64,000 nucleotides of DNA from Marmoricola sp. (GCA_025965195.1 JAOPXK010000029.1:45835-109834), one strand, 5' to 3'. Positions 16,928 to 26,403 are shown, numbered from the stretch's first letter. Translations and numbers: made by a program. The notes: generated by a model not told the origin, from the sequence alone.

Positions 16928-18038
16928 CGAGCTCGAACCCATCCTCGCTGGAATGCTCTCCGACCATTGCGGTCCGGACCAGCGAAGGCGCGACGAGAAC
17001 GGCGAGTGGTGCGGCGAGCTCTGGGCTCTCCTCGACAGCGCCGGTGTCACCTCGCTGTCCAACCCCGAGGAGCTCGGCGGGCAGGGCGGCGAGCTGGAGG
17101 ACGCCTGCCTGGTGCTCCGCCTTGCTGGCCGCAGCGCAGTTCCGCTCCCGCTTGCGGAGCACGGATTCCTTGCCGGGTGGATGCTCTCGCGGAGCGGCGT
17201 TCCGATCCCCGACGGCGTACTGACTGTTGGCGTCGACCCGGCTCCCGACTTGCGGCTGCGCTCGACCGCGGGAGGCTGGAGGGTGAAGGGGACGGTACGC
17301 CGCGTGCCATGGGCGCGGCACGCGGACTGGCTCGTCGCGTTCGCGGCCACGGCCGATGGTCCTCGGGTTGTCGCGATCCCGCTGTCCGAGGAGATGATCA
17401 CCCACGGCACCAACCTCGCCGGCGAGGCGCGCGATGCAGTCGAGTTCGACGACGTCCCCGTGAACGATGCTCTTGTTGCTCGCCCAGGAGAGGGCGTCGA
17501 CGCCGAGTCGTTCCGCCTCCGGGGCGCGCTGACGCGGGGCCTGCTGATGTCCGGTGCACTCGAGCACGTGGTCAAGCTGACGGTCGAGTACGCCTGGGTC
17601 CGCCACCAGTTCGGGCGGCCGATCGCGAACTTCCAGGCGGTGCAACAGCATCTCGTCCGGCTCAACGCGGAAAGCACCGCTGCCGGCCTCGCCGTACAGT
17701 CCGCAGTCGCACGTCATGCCTCGGGAGATCCGGCACGGTTCGAGCTGGCGGCGGCCAAGCAGCTGACGAGCCACGCAGCGACCCTTGCCACCGCGTTGGC
17801 CCACCAGGTCCATGGGGCGATCGGCATGACCGAGGAGTATGAGCTGCAGCAGTACACCCGGCGGCTGATGTCCTGGCGCCAGGAGTTCGGGTCGTCCCGG
17901 TTCTGGGCAGCCCGTATCGGTGAGCAGGTGGTGGCTGGCGGCGCCGACCTGCTGTGGCCGCGGATCTCCGACACGATGAACGGCCGCGACGGACTCGAGT
18001 CCCTCAGAGCCGGCCAGCAGCCCGCCAGCGTGGGATGA
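16917..18038 (+). CDS. Acyl-CoA dehydrogenase, subunit B of pair 2
   Basis: A 373-aa acyl-CoA dehydrogenase-family protein. It shares with 11652-12746 the segments RHQFGRPIANFQAVQQH, HQVHGAIGMTEEYELQQ and a closing RRLMSWRQEFG. The expected catalytic glutamate is not seen, in keeping with a partner subunit. The two pairs (10516/11652 and 15764/16917) are related by duplication of the whole pair. It overlaps the thioesterase gene by ATGA. Confidence 0.88.
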   Translation: MSDNELEPILAGMLSDHCGPDQRRRDENGEWCGELWALLDSAGVTSLSNPEELGGQGGELEDACLVLRLAGRSAVPLPLAEHGFLAGWMLSRSGVPIPDGVLTVGVDPAPDLRLRSTAGGWRVKGTVRRVPWARHADWLVAFAATADGPRVVAIPLSEEMITHGTNLAGEARDAVEFDDVPVNDALVARPGEGVDAESFRLRGALTRGLLMSGALEHVVKLTVEYAWVRHQFGRPIANFQAVQQHLVRLNAESTAAGLAVQSAVARHASGDPARFELAAAKQLTSHAATLATALAHQVHGAIGMTEEYELQQYTRRLMSWRQEFGSSRFWAARIGEQVVAGGADLLWPRISDTMNGRDGLESLRAGQQPASVG

Positions 18039-18535
18039 CGCCGCTGCCCACCGTCGACGAGGTGAGGATGCTCCCGGCCACGTTGACGACCGCCGTCGAG
18101 GAGGAGTTCATCGACGAGAACGGGCACATGAACATCCGGCACTACGTCCGGCTCGAGGCCAAGGGTGCCGGCGTGATCAGCCGGGACGTCGGCTTCACCA
18201 GTGCCTATCGCTCCGAGCGGCGGATGAGCGTCTTCACCGCGGAGCATCACCTCAAGTACTTCGCGGAGCTCCGCCTGGGCGAGAGGATCTCGGTGCATCC
18301 GAGAGTTCTCGATCGCTCCGACAAGACACTGCACATGATGGCGCTGATGATCGACGACACCAACGACCTGCTGGTCAACACCCTGGAACTGGTGCTCGTG
18401 CACGTCGACCTGAACAGTCGGCGCGCCACCAGAATGCCGGCGGAGATCACCGCCCGGATCGACGGCTACCTGGCCGAGCACGGCGCGCTGCCGTGGGCAC
18501 CTCCCGTGACCGGGCACATGGGTGTCCGCCGCTGA
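18035..18535 (+). CDS. Hotdog-fold thioesterase
   Basis: A 166-aa protein that overlaps the preceding dehydrogenase stop (ATGA). The motif FIDENGHMNIRHYV matches the D-x-N/D-x-H-x-N-x-x-Y active region of 4-hydroxybenzoyl-CoA-type hotdog thioesterases, with the Asp and His catalytic in that family. The following segment, AEHHLKYFAELRLGERI, also matches. It probably releases a free acid or salvages CoA in the second beta-oxidation module. Confidence 0.85.
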   Translation: MTPLPTVDEVRMLPATLTTAVEEEFIDENGHMNIRHYVRLEAKGAGVISRDVGFTSAYRSERRMSVFTAEHHLKYFAELRLGERISVHPRVLDRSDKTLHMMALMIDDTNDLLVNTLELVLVHVDLNSRRATRMPAEITARIDGYLAEHGALPWAPPVTGHMGVRR

Positions 18536-18642
18536 GCCGTCGTCAGCGGTAGCGGCGGGCCGGCTCTGACGCGGAGACCCTTGCCCCTGGTGCAGGTCCG
18601 GCGCACACTCGAATTGGAGGAAGCCCGCTCGGAGGCAGCAAC

Positions 18643-19338
18643 ATGCTCAACGACGCGCCCAGGAATCTGCGCAGCAACCTCGACATCGCGGTCCAGGCCA
18701 CCCACGAGGTCCTTCTCCACCGCCTCCGGAGCGCCATCGCCGGCAGCTCCCTGCCACCGGGCGCCCGTGACAACTATCGGAAGACCGACACCTTCCTTGC
18801 CAGCGCCAGCAGACATCTTGCAGCGGCAAGTGCGGTACTCCTCCCCGCCGTACGCGAACATCTCCCTGACAGCGCGGATCAGGCGCACGAGTTCGTGCAC
18901 CAGTGCCGCCGGCTGGAGCTGGCGCTCGCGCGGACCAAGGCCAAGCTCTACGGGTCGGCCTATGCGATCAGCAGGCCCTGGGCGGAGATCTGGCGGGAGG
19001 TCGACCAGGAGTTCAGGGAGACGATCCGCCTCGAGCGCCAGCTGATCGACGAGCTGATCGACGCACTGGACCTGCCCGATCTCGACGCCCTCGCCTCTCG
19101 GGTCCACCACGTCGAGCTCCACTCGCCGACGCGGCCGCACCCCTACCTTCCGCATGACGGCCTTGCCGGACGTGTCGCGCGCAGCCTGTGGGCGAAGGCC
19201 GACGGCTTCTGGGACACGGTCGAAGGGCGGCTCATCCCGGCTCCCGTGAAGGTCCACGACCATGCCCACGACGGACTGTTGGCCAACTACCTGCTCGGGG
19301 ACACACATTTCCCCGACGAGGACGTGAACGCGAGCTGA
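18643..19338 (+). CDS. Conserved hypothetical helical protein
   Basis: A 231-aa protein that I do not recognise. It has a strong GGAGG ribosome site twelve bases before the ATG. The sequence is almost entirely helical and soluble, with about ten histidines, including HLAAASAVLLPAVREHL and AHEFVHQCRRLE. This gives it a loose likeness to hemerythrin-like four-helix bundles, but I cannot place the metal ligands. The 107 bases before it contain no other gene. It converges on the sugar permease gene at 19372. A DinB- or HHE-like fold is only a guess. Confidence 0.6.
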   Translation: MLNDAPRNLRSNLDIAVQATHEVLLHRLRSAIAGSSLPPGARDNYRKTDTFLASASRHLAAASAVLLPAVREHLPDSADQAHEFVHQCRRLELALARTKAKLYGSAYAISRPWAEIWREVDQEFRETIRLERQLIDELIDALDLPDLDALASRVHHVELHSPTRPHPYLPHDGLAGRVARSLWAKADGFWDTVEGRLIPAPVKVHDHAHDGLLANYLLGDTHFPDEDVNAS

Positions 19339-19371
19339 TCCCGCTCCCGGAGGTGCTGCCGCGACGGCTTC

Positions 19372-20262
19372 CTACTTGACCGACCCGGCCATCACACCTT
19401 GCACGAAGAACCGCTGGAAGCCCAGGAAGACCGCGAGCGGAACGATCAGGGACAGGAAGGCACCGGGCGCGAGGATGTCGATGCTGCTGCCGAACTGGCG
19501 GGTCTGGCTGGCCAGGGCGACCGTGAGTGGCTGGCTCGCCGAGTTGCTGAACACGAGTGCGACCAGCAGGTCGTTCCACACCCAGAGGAACTGGAAGATC
19601 CCCAGCGACGCGATTGCCGGCATCCCGAGCGGAAGGATGATCCGGAAGAAGATCCTGCCCTCGCTGGCGCCGTCCATCCGGGCAGCCTCCATGAGGTCGC
19701 GCGGGATCCCGGCGAAGTAGTTGCGCAGCAGGAAGATCGCGAACGGAAGCCCGAAGCCGACGTGGAACATGATCACCGAGATGATCGAGCCGGAGATGCC
19801 CATCGCGGAGTAGAGCTTGACGACCGGGATGAGCGCGATCTGGATCGGAATGACCAGCAGCCCGACGACGAGCAGGAAGATCCAGTCGCGTCCCGGAAAC
19901 TCCATCCAGGCAAACGCATAACCTGCGGCCGAACCGATCAGGACCACCAGCAACGTCGCCGGCACGGTGATCTTGACCGTGTTGAAGAAACCGGAGCTCA
20001 TGGTGTGGTTCTGCAGCAGCTGCGAGTAGTTGCCGAAGGTCAGCTGCGCCGGGTGGATGATGGCGTACCACCAGCCGCCGTTCGCGTACTGGCTCGGATC
20101 GCGCAGCGACTCGATGAGCAGTCCGAACGTCGGCAGCAGCCACAGCAGGGCAACGACGATCAGAAAGATCCTCAGGGCGCCACCGCTGGTCCTGGCCACG
20201 ACCCGGGCAGCGAAACCGCGGTTGATCGTCCCAGTGACGATGTCCGAATTGGCGACAGTCAC
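19372..20262 (-). CDS. Sugar ABC transporter permease, MalG type
   Basis: A 296-aa inner-membrane permease with six helices. The GTG at 20262 overlaps the previous permease stop and has AGGAAGGAG upstream. The EAA loop that docks on the ATPase is seen as MEAARMDGASEGRIFFRIILP. It ends with the MalG-type tail FQRFFVQGVMAGSVK. With the second permease, binding lipoprotein and ATPase of this operon it forms a CUT1-type carbohydrate importer. Confidence 0.92.
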   Translation of the reverse strand: MTVANSDIVTGTINRGFAARVVARTSGGALRIFLIVVALLWLLPTFGLLIESLRDPSQYANGGWWYAIIHPAQLTFGNYSQLLQNHTMSSGFFNTVKITVPATLLVVLIGSAAGYAFAWMEFPGRDWIFLLVVGLLVIPIQIALIPVVKLYSAMGISGSIISVIMFHVGFGLPFAIFLLRNYFAGIPRDLMEAARMDGASEGRIFFRIILPLGMPAIASLGIFQFLWVWNDLLVALVFSNSASQPLTVALASQTRQFGSSIDILAPGAFLSLIVPLAVFLGFQRFFVQGVMAGSVK

Positions 20263-21593
20263 CGTGACTCCTTCCTGAAGTTCCGGACCTGGAAGACCAT
20301 CGCCGGAAGGACGAGGATGACCAGGACGATGCCGACCGCACTCGCCGCACCGAACTGCTGGTTGCCGTAGTCGGTGTACAGCTGGACCGCGAGCACGTTG
20401 GCGTACTTGGCGTTGCCGCCCGCGCTCTGTTGAATGATGAAAACTATGTCGAAGATCTTCAGCACGTTGATCACCATCGTCACGAAGACGACCAGCAGCA
20501 CCGGAGCCAGCAGTGGAGCCGTGACTCTTCGGAACACCTGCCACTCGGTCGCGCCGTCCATCCGGGCGGCCTCGAGCGCATCACGAGGTATTGCCGACAT
20601 GCCCGCCGCCAGCAGGACCATCGCAAATCCGGCGTAGATCCACAGATAGGCGACGATGATCGCCGGCGTGATCAGGTTCTTGCCCAGCCAGGCGATCCCG
20701 CCGTACGCCGGCGAGAAGTCTGCCTTGGGCAGCGACAGGGTGTAGCCCCCGGACGTGAGACTCGGGAAGGTGAACGTGCCGTTCGCCTGGGTCGTGGCCG
20801 TCGCCACGGTCTTGCCGTTCTTGACGGCGTCGACCTGGAGACCGGGAACGCCCAGCTCGCCCTGGTCGATCACACCGGGAGTTCCGCCGCCACCGAGCTT
20901 GAAGTCGTTCCAGAGCACCCCGCGCAGGCCGGCTCCGGAGCTCGGCTCGACGGCGGGTTCCGCTGCCTTCGGCGGCTTGACCAGGTTGAGTCCGGTGAGC
21001 GGGAGCAAGGCGGGCGAGCCCGCGGCGAACGTCGCAACCGACTTGTAGCCCGCTGCCCCGCTGCCGGTCAGCACGGTGTTGCCGGAGGGGTGCAGCTCGG
21101 GGTACGACGTCTGCGGGTCGAACGTGTCGTGGATCCCGATCGCGACGGCGTTGCCCAGGCCGCGGCTCGGCTGGTCGGCATAGATCAGGGTCCAGGTCAC
21201 ACCGGAGGCCAGGAAGGAAATCGCCATCGGCATGAAGAGCACGACCTTGAACGCCGAAGCCCACCGGATCTTCTCGGTGAGAACCGCGAAGATCATGCCC
21301 AGGATCGTCACCAGGGCAGGGACGATGACGACCCAGATCACGTTGTTCTTCAGCGCCTCCACGGCATCGGACTGCGTGAAGATGTGCGCGTAGTTGGACA
21401 GCCCGGCGAACGACGTCGCCTGCCCGCTCGGGCCGTCGTTGAAGAGGCTCCGGATCAGCGTGTAGACGAGCGGATAGAACACGATCGCGGTGAGGAAGAC
21501 CGCGGCAGGGGCAAGGAACACCCCAGCAAGCCAGCGGCCCTGGCCAGGAGTCTTCCGAGATGGGCCAGTGGCCAGAGCGGACGCCTTGGCCAC
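20259..21593 (-). CDS. Sugar ABC transporter permease, MalF type, with inserted extracellular domain
   Basis: A 444-aa permease. The GTG at 21593 is chosen because AGGAGG lies eight bases upstream; an ATG at 21614 would add seven residues. Helices 1-3 lie before residue 140 and the EAA loop EAARMDGATEWQVFRRVTAP near 341-360. Between them, at about 140-305, is a large extracytoplasmic insert. It includes GVPGLQVDAVKNGKTVATAT and TFTFPSLTSGGYTLSLP, which resemble the prealbumin-like SdrD/Cna-B beta-sandwich. E. coli MalF also has a large P2 loop, but with a different fold. The insert may contact the binding protein. Confidence 0.9.
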   Translation of the reverse strand: MAKASALATGPSRKTPGQGRWLAGVFLAPAAVFLTAIVFYPLVYTLIRSLFNDGPSGQATSFAGLSNYAHIFTQSDAVEALKNNVIWVVIVPALVTILGMIFAVLTEKIRWASAFKVVLFMPMAISFLASGVTWTLIYADQPSRGLGNAVAIGIHDTFDPQTSYPELHPSGNTVLTGSGAAGYKSVATFAAGSPALLPLTGLNLVKPPKAAEPAVEPSSGAGLRGVLWNDFKLGGGGTPGVIDQGELGVPGLQVDAVKNGKTVATATTQANGTFTFPSLTSGGYTLSLPKADFSPAYGGIAWLGKNLITPAIIVAYLWIYAGFAMVLLAAGMSAIPRDALEAARMDGATEWQVFRRVTAPLLAPVLLVVFVTMVINVLKIFDIVFIIQQSAGGNAKYANVLAVQLYTDYGNQQFGAASAVGIVLVILVLPAMVFQVRNFRKESR

Positions 21594-21651
21594 CGATACC
21601 ACCTCCTGTGTCATGACCCGGTTCCTCGTTCGCCCGTGCTCACGCGGCCGG

Positions 21652-22995
21652 TCAGTTCCACTTCACCGACTTCGCGTCCTTCTCGAGCTGCTGCTGCGCA
21701 GCCGCGACGTTCCCGTTGACGAGGAACGTCTGCAGGTCACCCCACTCGGTCTTGTTCGGCGTGCCACCGAAGGCCGCCGGAGCCTGGTCGGACATGTCGA
21801 ACCGGAAGTTGTTGCCGACGTCCACCAGCTGCTTCGCGAGGTCGCCAGAGGTCGCGTCCGGGTACGCCGAGTTGGCCAGGTTCTTGTTGACCGACAGGAA
21901 CCCGCTACCACTCGTCGAGACGAGGATCTTCGCCGCCTCGGGCGAGGCGAGGTAGGCCAGGAACGGCTGCGCCGCCTTGTTCGGGGTGAAGGCAACGGCG
22001 AAGTCACCGGCAGCTTCGCTCACGGGAGCGGACCCGTTGATCGACGGGAACGGGAACACCTTCGCGTCGGTGCCGACCTTTGCGGGGTTCTTGTCGCTGG
22101 TGATCGTCGTGGCCACGAAGCTGGCCTCGTAGACGATGGCCGAGGTCGGCGTCTTCTTGAACACGTTGTCCACCGATGAGGTGAACGGCACCTTCACCGC
22201 CGCTGCAGGCGAGCCGATCAGCTCAGGATCGCCCCAGATCTGCTTGAGCGTGGTGAGCGCAGTTGCGACCGACGGATCGGTCCACGGGATCTGGTGCTTG
22301 GTCAGCTTGTCGTAGAGGTCCACACCCGCCGTGCGGAGGTAGACGTTCTCGAACCAGTCGGTCAGCGTCCAGCCGTCACCGCCACCTACGGAGATCGGCA
22401 CCTGGACACCGGACGCCGACAGCGTCTTGCCGGCCTTGATCAGGTCGTCCCAGGTGGCAGGCGGCGTGATGCCGGCATTGGTGAACGCCTTGGCGTTGTA
22501 CCAGACGGTCGACTTGTCGGACGCGTCCACCGGGACGCCGTAGAGCTTGCCGCCGGCCGACGCGAGCGTTCCCCACTCGGTCGCGAAGTTGGCGCTGACG
22601 GCCGACTGGACGGCCGCGCTCGCGGGCTGGATCTTGTTGGCGGAGGCGTACTGCGCGATGGCACCGGGCAACGACAACACAGCGATGTCCGGTGGGGTCC
22701 CACCGGCGACCTTGGTGCCGAGCACGCCGGCCTCGTCACCGCCCGCGGCCGGGGTGTACGTCCCCTTCGCGCCGGTCTTCTTGTCGAACGCGTCGATGAC
22801 GGCCTGGAAGGCGTCCTGTTCACCGCCGGTCCATTGACCCAGGATCGTGAAGGAGACGCCCTTGAGGCTCTGGCCCGATGGGCTGCTCCCCGATCCGGAG
22901 TCTCCCGAGCTCGAGCTCGATCCGCACGCGGCGACGGACAACAGTGATGTGGCAGCGATGGCGGTGACCGCCAGGTTCCTCATTTTCAGCGACAC
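21652..22995 (-). CDS. Sugar ABC transporter substrate-binding lipoprotein
   Basis: A 447-aa secreted binding protein. The signal peptide ends in the lipobox LSVAAC near residue 24, followed by a Ser/Gly linker. Family-1 features include FTILGQWTGGEQDAFQAVI and GGTPPDIAVLSLPG, and GKLYGVPVDASDKSTVWYN is the conserved hinge block. The start is GTG with AAGGAG six bases upstream. It stands between the ATPase and the permeases, so it is the capture subunit of the same importer. The sugar is not predictable. Confidence 0.92.
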   Translation of the reverse strand: MSLKMRNLAVTAIAATSLLSVAACGSSSSSGDSGSGSSPSGQSLKGVSFTILGQWTGGEQDAFQAVIDAFDKKTGAKGTYTPAAGGDEAGVLGTKVAGGTPPDIAVLSLPGAIAQYASANKIQPASAAVQSAVSANFATEWGTLASAGGKLYGVPVDASDKSTVWYNAKAFTNAGITPPATWDDLIKAGKTLSASGVQVPISVGGGDGWTLTDWFENVYLRTAGVDLYDKLTKHQIPWTDPSVATALTTLKQIWGDPELIGSPAAAVKVPFTSSVDNVFKKTPTSAIVYEASFVATTITSDKNPAKVGTDAKVFPFPSINGSAPVSEAAGDFAVAFTPNKAAQPFLAYLASPEAAKILVSTSGSGFLSVNKNLANSAYPDATSGDLAKQLVDVGNNFRFDMSDQAPAAFGGTPNKTEWGDLQTFLVNGNVAAAQQQLEKDAKSVKWN

Positions 22996-23017
22996 GACGT
23001 TCTCCTTAAACAGTCGT

Positions 23018-24208
23018 TCAGGTGTCCCACACAGCCATGCCGGATGTGGGTTCGAAGAAGTGCAGACGCTCGGTGTCCAGCGCCATCGTTACGGGCTTGC
23101 CAAGTTGCACGCCGCTGCGCGGGCTGAAGCGCGCGACGATGATCGTTCGTTCGGCGAGCGGCCCGACCGGCGCGATCTCCTTGCCCAGCTCGGCCATGTC
23201 GTCACTGGCAGCTGCGGGCGCATCGGTCGACAGGTGCACCATCAGGTCAGAGCCGAGGGGCTCGACGAGCTCGGCGACCCCGGACAGCGTCCGGCCCTCA
23301 TGCCCGCTCACCAGCGAAGCGTCCTCGACGTCCTCCGGCCGGATGCCGACGATCAGCGGCTTGCCGACGTGTGACGCGAGAGCGGGCCGGGCAGCCAGCA
23401 CCGAGGCGGGACAGGTGATGTTCTCGTTGCCGATCTGCACCGAGTAGGCGCCGGCATCGTCCCTGACCAATGTGCCGGTCACGAAGTTCATCGCCGGCGA
23501 TCCGATGAAGCCCGCGACGAAGAGGTTGTCGGGGTGGTCATAGAGGTCTTGTGGCGCCGCGATCTGCTGCAGGACGCCCTTCTTCATCACGGCCACCCGG
23601 TGGCCGAGCGTCATCGCCTCGGTCTGGTCGTGCGTGACGTAGATCGTCGTCACCTTGAGGTCCCGCTGCAACCGGCCGATCTCGGCCCGCATCTGGACCC
23701 GGAGCTTGGCATCGAGGTTGCTCAGCGGCTCATCCATCAGGAACGCCTGGGGCTGACGCACGATCGCGCGCCCCATTGCCACTCGCTGGCGTTGCCCTCC
23801 GGAGAGGTTGCGGGGCTTCCTGTCGAGATACTCCGACAGGCCCAGGACCGCGGCCGCCTCCTCGACCCGCTTGGTCAGCTCGGGCTTCGGCATCTTGCGC
23901 AGCTGCAGGCCGAACCCGATGTTGTCCCGCACGGTGAGGTGCGGATACAGGGCATAGGACTGGAAGACCATCGCGACATCGCGATCTCGGGGCGGCACGT
24001 TGTTCACGACGCGGTCGCCGATCATCACCTCGCCCTCGGTGATCGTCTCGAGACCGGCGACCATCCGGAGCGCGGTCGTCTTTCCGCAGCCGGACGGGCC
24101 GACGAAGACGAGGAACTCTCCGTCCTCGATCTCGATGCTGAGATCGGTCACCGCACGGGTGCCGTCGTCGTACACCTTGCCGACGTGAGACAGCGTCATG
24201 TGCGCCAT
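23018..24208 (-). CDS. ugpC: Sugar ABC transporter ATP-binding protein (UgpC/MsmK type)
   Basis: A 396-aa ATPase. The Walker A is GPSGCGKTTALRM at about residue 37, the signature is LSGGQRQRVAMGRA, Walker B is AFLMDEPLSNLD and the switch is YVTHDQTEA. A C-terminal MOP-like domain (TOBE) typical of sugar ATPases such as UgpC and MsmK follows from about residue 240. It is the first gene of the importer operon, which then reads lipoprotein, MalF and MalG. A GNAT- or LacI-type regulator is not found next to it. Confidence 0.93.
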   Translation of the reverse strand: MAHMTLSHVGKVYDDGTRAVTDLSIEIEDGEFLVFVGPSGCGKTTALRMVAGLETITEGEVMIGDRVVNNVPPRDRDVAMVFQSYALYPHLTVRDNIGFGLQLRKMPKPELTKRVEEAAAVLGLSEYLDRKPRNLSGGQRQRVAMGRAIVRQPQAFLMDEPLSNLDAKLRVQMRAEIGRLQRDLKVTTIYVTHDQTEAMTLGHRVAVMKKGVLQQIAAPQDLYDHPDNLFVAGFIGSPAMNFVTGTLVRDDAGAYSVQIGNENITCPASVLAARPALASHVGKPLIVGIRPEDVEDASLVSGHEGRTLSGVAELVEPLGSDLMVHLSTDAPAAASDDMAELGKEIAPVGPLAERTIIVARFSPRSGVQLGKPVTMALDTERLHFFEPTSGMAVWDT

Positions 24209-24256
24209 TTAGTTATCGCCTCGATTTCCGGTGCCGGAACCAGAGCGTGCCAAAAG

Positions 24257-24300
24257 GGGTCTGGGCTACGTTCGACACCATAGCCCTTGATGCCAGACCC
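24257..24300 (-). terminator. Nested hairpin after the MpaB-like gene
   Basis: GGGTCTGG (24257-24264) pairs perfectly with CCAGACCC (24293-24300), with an inner GGCTA/TAGCC pairing. It lies in the 115-base gap between the end of the MpaB-like gene and the start of the ATPase gene, both on the minus strand. It could terminate the former or act as an operator for the sugar importer. No T-run is seen. Confidence 0.45.
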
Positions 24301-24323
24301 GCTCTAGGCTCGCGAAGCGCTGC

Positions 24324-25172
24324 TCAGACGAGCGGTCGACCTTGGCGGACCCGTCGTCGCACGTCCCACAGGTAGAAGTTGAACGGGAAGGTGGCGGTGA
24401 TCCGCGGCGAGTGCCGGTAGACACCACCGAGGGCTCGCAGCAGGCTGCGGAACCAGCGTTCGTTCGCCGCTGTCCACTCCAGTCCGAGCTGCTCCCGGAA
24501 GAACGGCGGCAGGAAGCCGACGTTCATGAAGCGCACCAGCCGCCAGCTCGGCAGCCGTATGACAAGCGGAAACTGCCTGCTGTCCAGGAGGTCGAGGAGG
24601 TACGCCGCCACCGTCTCGTCGATGTCGACCAGCGCCAACGACGCGTCCCAGTAGGCGTCGAACGCAGCCCGATCCGCCGGCCACTGCTCGGGTCGCACCT
24701 GGAGCGTCGTACCGAAGTGTGCGGCGTGTTGGTACAGCGCGTCGGCCACCTCAGGTTCGAGCTCGCCGTGCAGCGCGGCGACGATGTCGCGGGTGCCGTA
24801 GTAGAGGCAGGCCGCAACCCACAGCTGCAGCTCGGGGTCGAACGCGTTGTACGCGACCACGCTGTCGGGGTCGGAACGCACCTGCACGTGTGAGGTGTTC
24901 ACCGCCTTCCGGTACGCCGCCCGATCGGCGTCATTCCCCAGCAACGCAACGGAGATGTAGGTCAGCGTGGTGCGTCCGCGCTTGAACGGATGGCGGGTGA
25001 CCTGGCCGCTCTCGACCTTCGACTCCACCACGCCGTGGCCGACTGCGGGCCACGACAGCTGCATGATGACGTTCGCGTTTCCGGCCAGCAGCGGCCCGAC
25101 GCCGTCAAGGTACCTGCGGATGTCCAGTTCCGGCCTGGCGGGTCCGCGGGAACCGGCAGGCGCTGCGCTCAT
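24324..25172 (-). CDS. Oxygenase MpaB family (DUF2236) protein
   Basis: A 282-aa helical protein of the MpaB/latex-clearing protein-related DUF2236 family. The family-like blocks are AAYRKAVNTSHVQVRS, FDPELQLWVAACLYYGT and PSWRLVRFMNVGFLP. Members are thought to be haem- or metal-dependent oxygenases; the mycophenolic acid MpaB cleaves a double bond. The ATG at 25172 has GAGGGG upstream. It stands alone or as the last gene before the sugar importer. Its role and cofactor here are unproven. Confidence 0.85.
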   Translation of the reverse strand: MSAAPAGSRGPARPELDIRRYLDGVGPLLAGNANVIMQLSWPAVGHGVVESKVESGQVTRHPFKRGRTTLTYISVALLGNDADRAAYRKAVNTSHVQVRSDPDSVVAYNAFDPELQLWVAACLYYGTRDIVAALHGELEPEVADALYQHAAHFGTTLQVRPEQWPADRAAFDAYWDASLALVDIDETVAAYLLDLLDSRQFPLVIRLPSWRLVRFMNVGFLPPFFREQLGLEWTAANERWFRSLLRALGGVYRHSPRITATFPFNFYLWDVRRRVRQGRPLV

Positions 25173-25242
25173 GTTCGACCCCTCGACGTTGACACCGCCG
25201 ACCGTAACAGTAGAACTGGCACATCATCTGCGTGATCGTTGG

Positions 25243-26403
25243 TCAGCGGCTGAGCAGCTGGCGGGCCATCACGACGCGCTGGATCTGGTTGGTGCCTTCA
25301 TAGATCTGGGTGATCTTCGCGTCACGCATCATCCGCTCGACCGGGAAGTCCTGGGTGTAGCCATAGCCGCCGAGCAGCTGGACCGCGTCGGTGGTGACCT
25401 GCATGGCAACGTCCGAGGCGAAGCACTTGGCGGCGGCGCCGAAGAACGGAAGGTCCCGGTCATCGCGCTCCGAACGAGCCGCCGCGGCGTACACCAGCTG
25501 GCGAGCGGCCTCGAGCTTCATCGCCATGTCGGCGAGCATGAACTGCAGACCCTGGAAGTCTGCGAGGTGCCGACCGAACTGCTTGCGCTCCTGGACGTAG
25601 CCGAGCGAGAAGTCGAGGGCGCCCTGCGCGATGCCGACTGCCTGCGCACCGATGGTGACCCGGGTGTGGTCGAGCGTCCGGAGGGCGATCTTGAGGCCAT
25701 GACCGCGCTCGCCGACCATCCGGTCCGCGGGGAGGTGTACGTCGTCGAAGATCAGGTCGCGCGTCGGTGAGCCCTTGATCCCGAGCTTCTTCTCCGGTGC
25801 GCCGAACGTGAAGCCAGGATCGGACTTCTCCACCACGAACGCGCTCACGTTCGAGCCGCGGTCTCCGTCGGGGTCGGTGACGGCCAGGACTGTGTAGAAG
25901 TCCGAGACGCCGGCGTTGGTGATCCACGACTTCTGCCCGTTGAGCACCCAGCCGTCGCTGGTCTCGGTGGCGCGACACCTCATCGAGGCCGTGTCACTGC
26001 CAGCCTCACGCTCGGAGAGGCCATAGGAGAACGATGAGGTTCCCGCGGCGAGTGGAGTGAGGTACTTCGCCTTGAGCTCGTCGGACCCGGCGAGCAACAA
26101 CGGCATCGAACCGAGCTTGTTCACCGCAGGGATCAACGAGGACGACGCGCAGACTCGGGCGACCTCCTCGATCACGATGCACGTCGCGAGGGCATCCGCG
26201 CCCACGCCGTCGTACTCCTCGGGCACGTGCGGGGCATGGAAGTCCGAAGCCACCAGGGCGTCGTAGGCCGACTGCGGGAAGGCAGCGTTCGCGTCCACCT
26301 CGGCGGCGTAGGGCGCGATCTTGCCCTCCGCGACATTGCGTACGGCGTCGCGGAGCGCGTCGTGGTCCTCGGAAAGGCGGTAGACGTCGAAGTCAGGATT
26401 CAT
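25243..26403 (-). CDS. Acyl-CoA dehydrogenase
   Basis: A 386-aa classical acyl-CoA dehydrogenase starting MNPDFDVYRLSEDHD; the longer frame to 26541 overlaps the upstream gene. The two PROSITE-type signatures are present: YGLSEREAGSDTASM with WITNAGVSDFY for the flavin site, and QLLGGYGYTQDFPVERMMRD. The catalytic glutamate is in QIYEGTNQIQ near residue 370, unlike the paired dehydrogenases at 10-18 kb. It is read 13 bases after a 3-hydroxyacyl-CoA dehydrogenase, so it fits short- or medium-chain fatty acid oxidation. Confidence 0.94.
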   Translation of the reverse strand: MNPDFDVYRLSEDHDALRDAVRNVAEGKIAPYAAEVDANAAFPQSAYDALVASDFHAPHVPEEYDGVGADALATCIVIEEVARVCASSSLIPAVNKLGSMPLLLAGSDELKAKYLTPLAAGTSSFSYGLSEREAGSDTASMRCRATETSDGWVLNGQKSWITNAGVSDFYTVLAVTDPDGDRGSNVSAFVVEKSDPGFTFGAPEKKLGIKGSPTRDLIFDDVHLPADRMVGERGHGLKIALRTLDHTRVTIGAQAVGIAQGALDFSLGYVQERKQFGRHLADFQGLQFMLADMAMKLEAARQLVYAAAARSERDDRDLPFFGAAAKCFASDVAMQVTTDAVQLLGGYGYTQDFPVERMMRDAKITQIYEGTNQIQRVVMARQLLSR

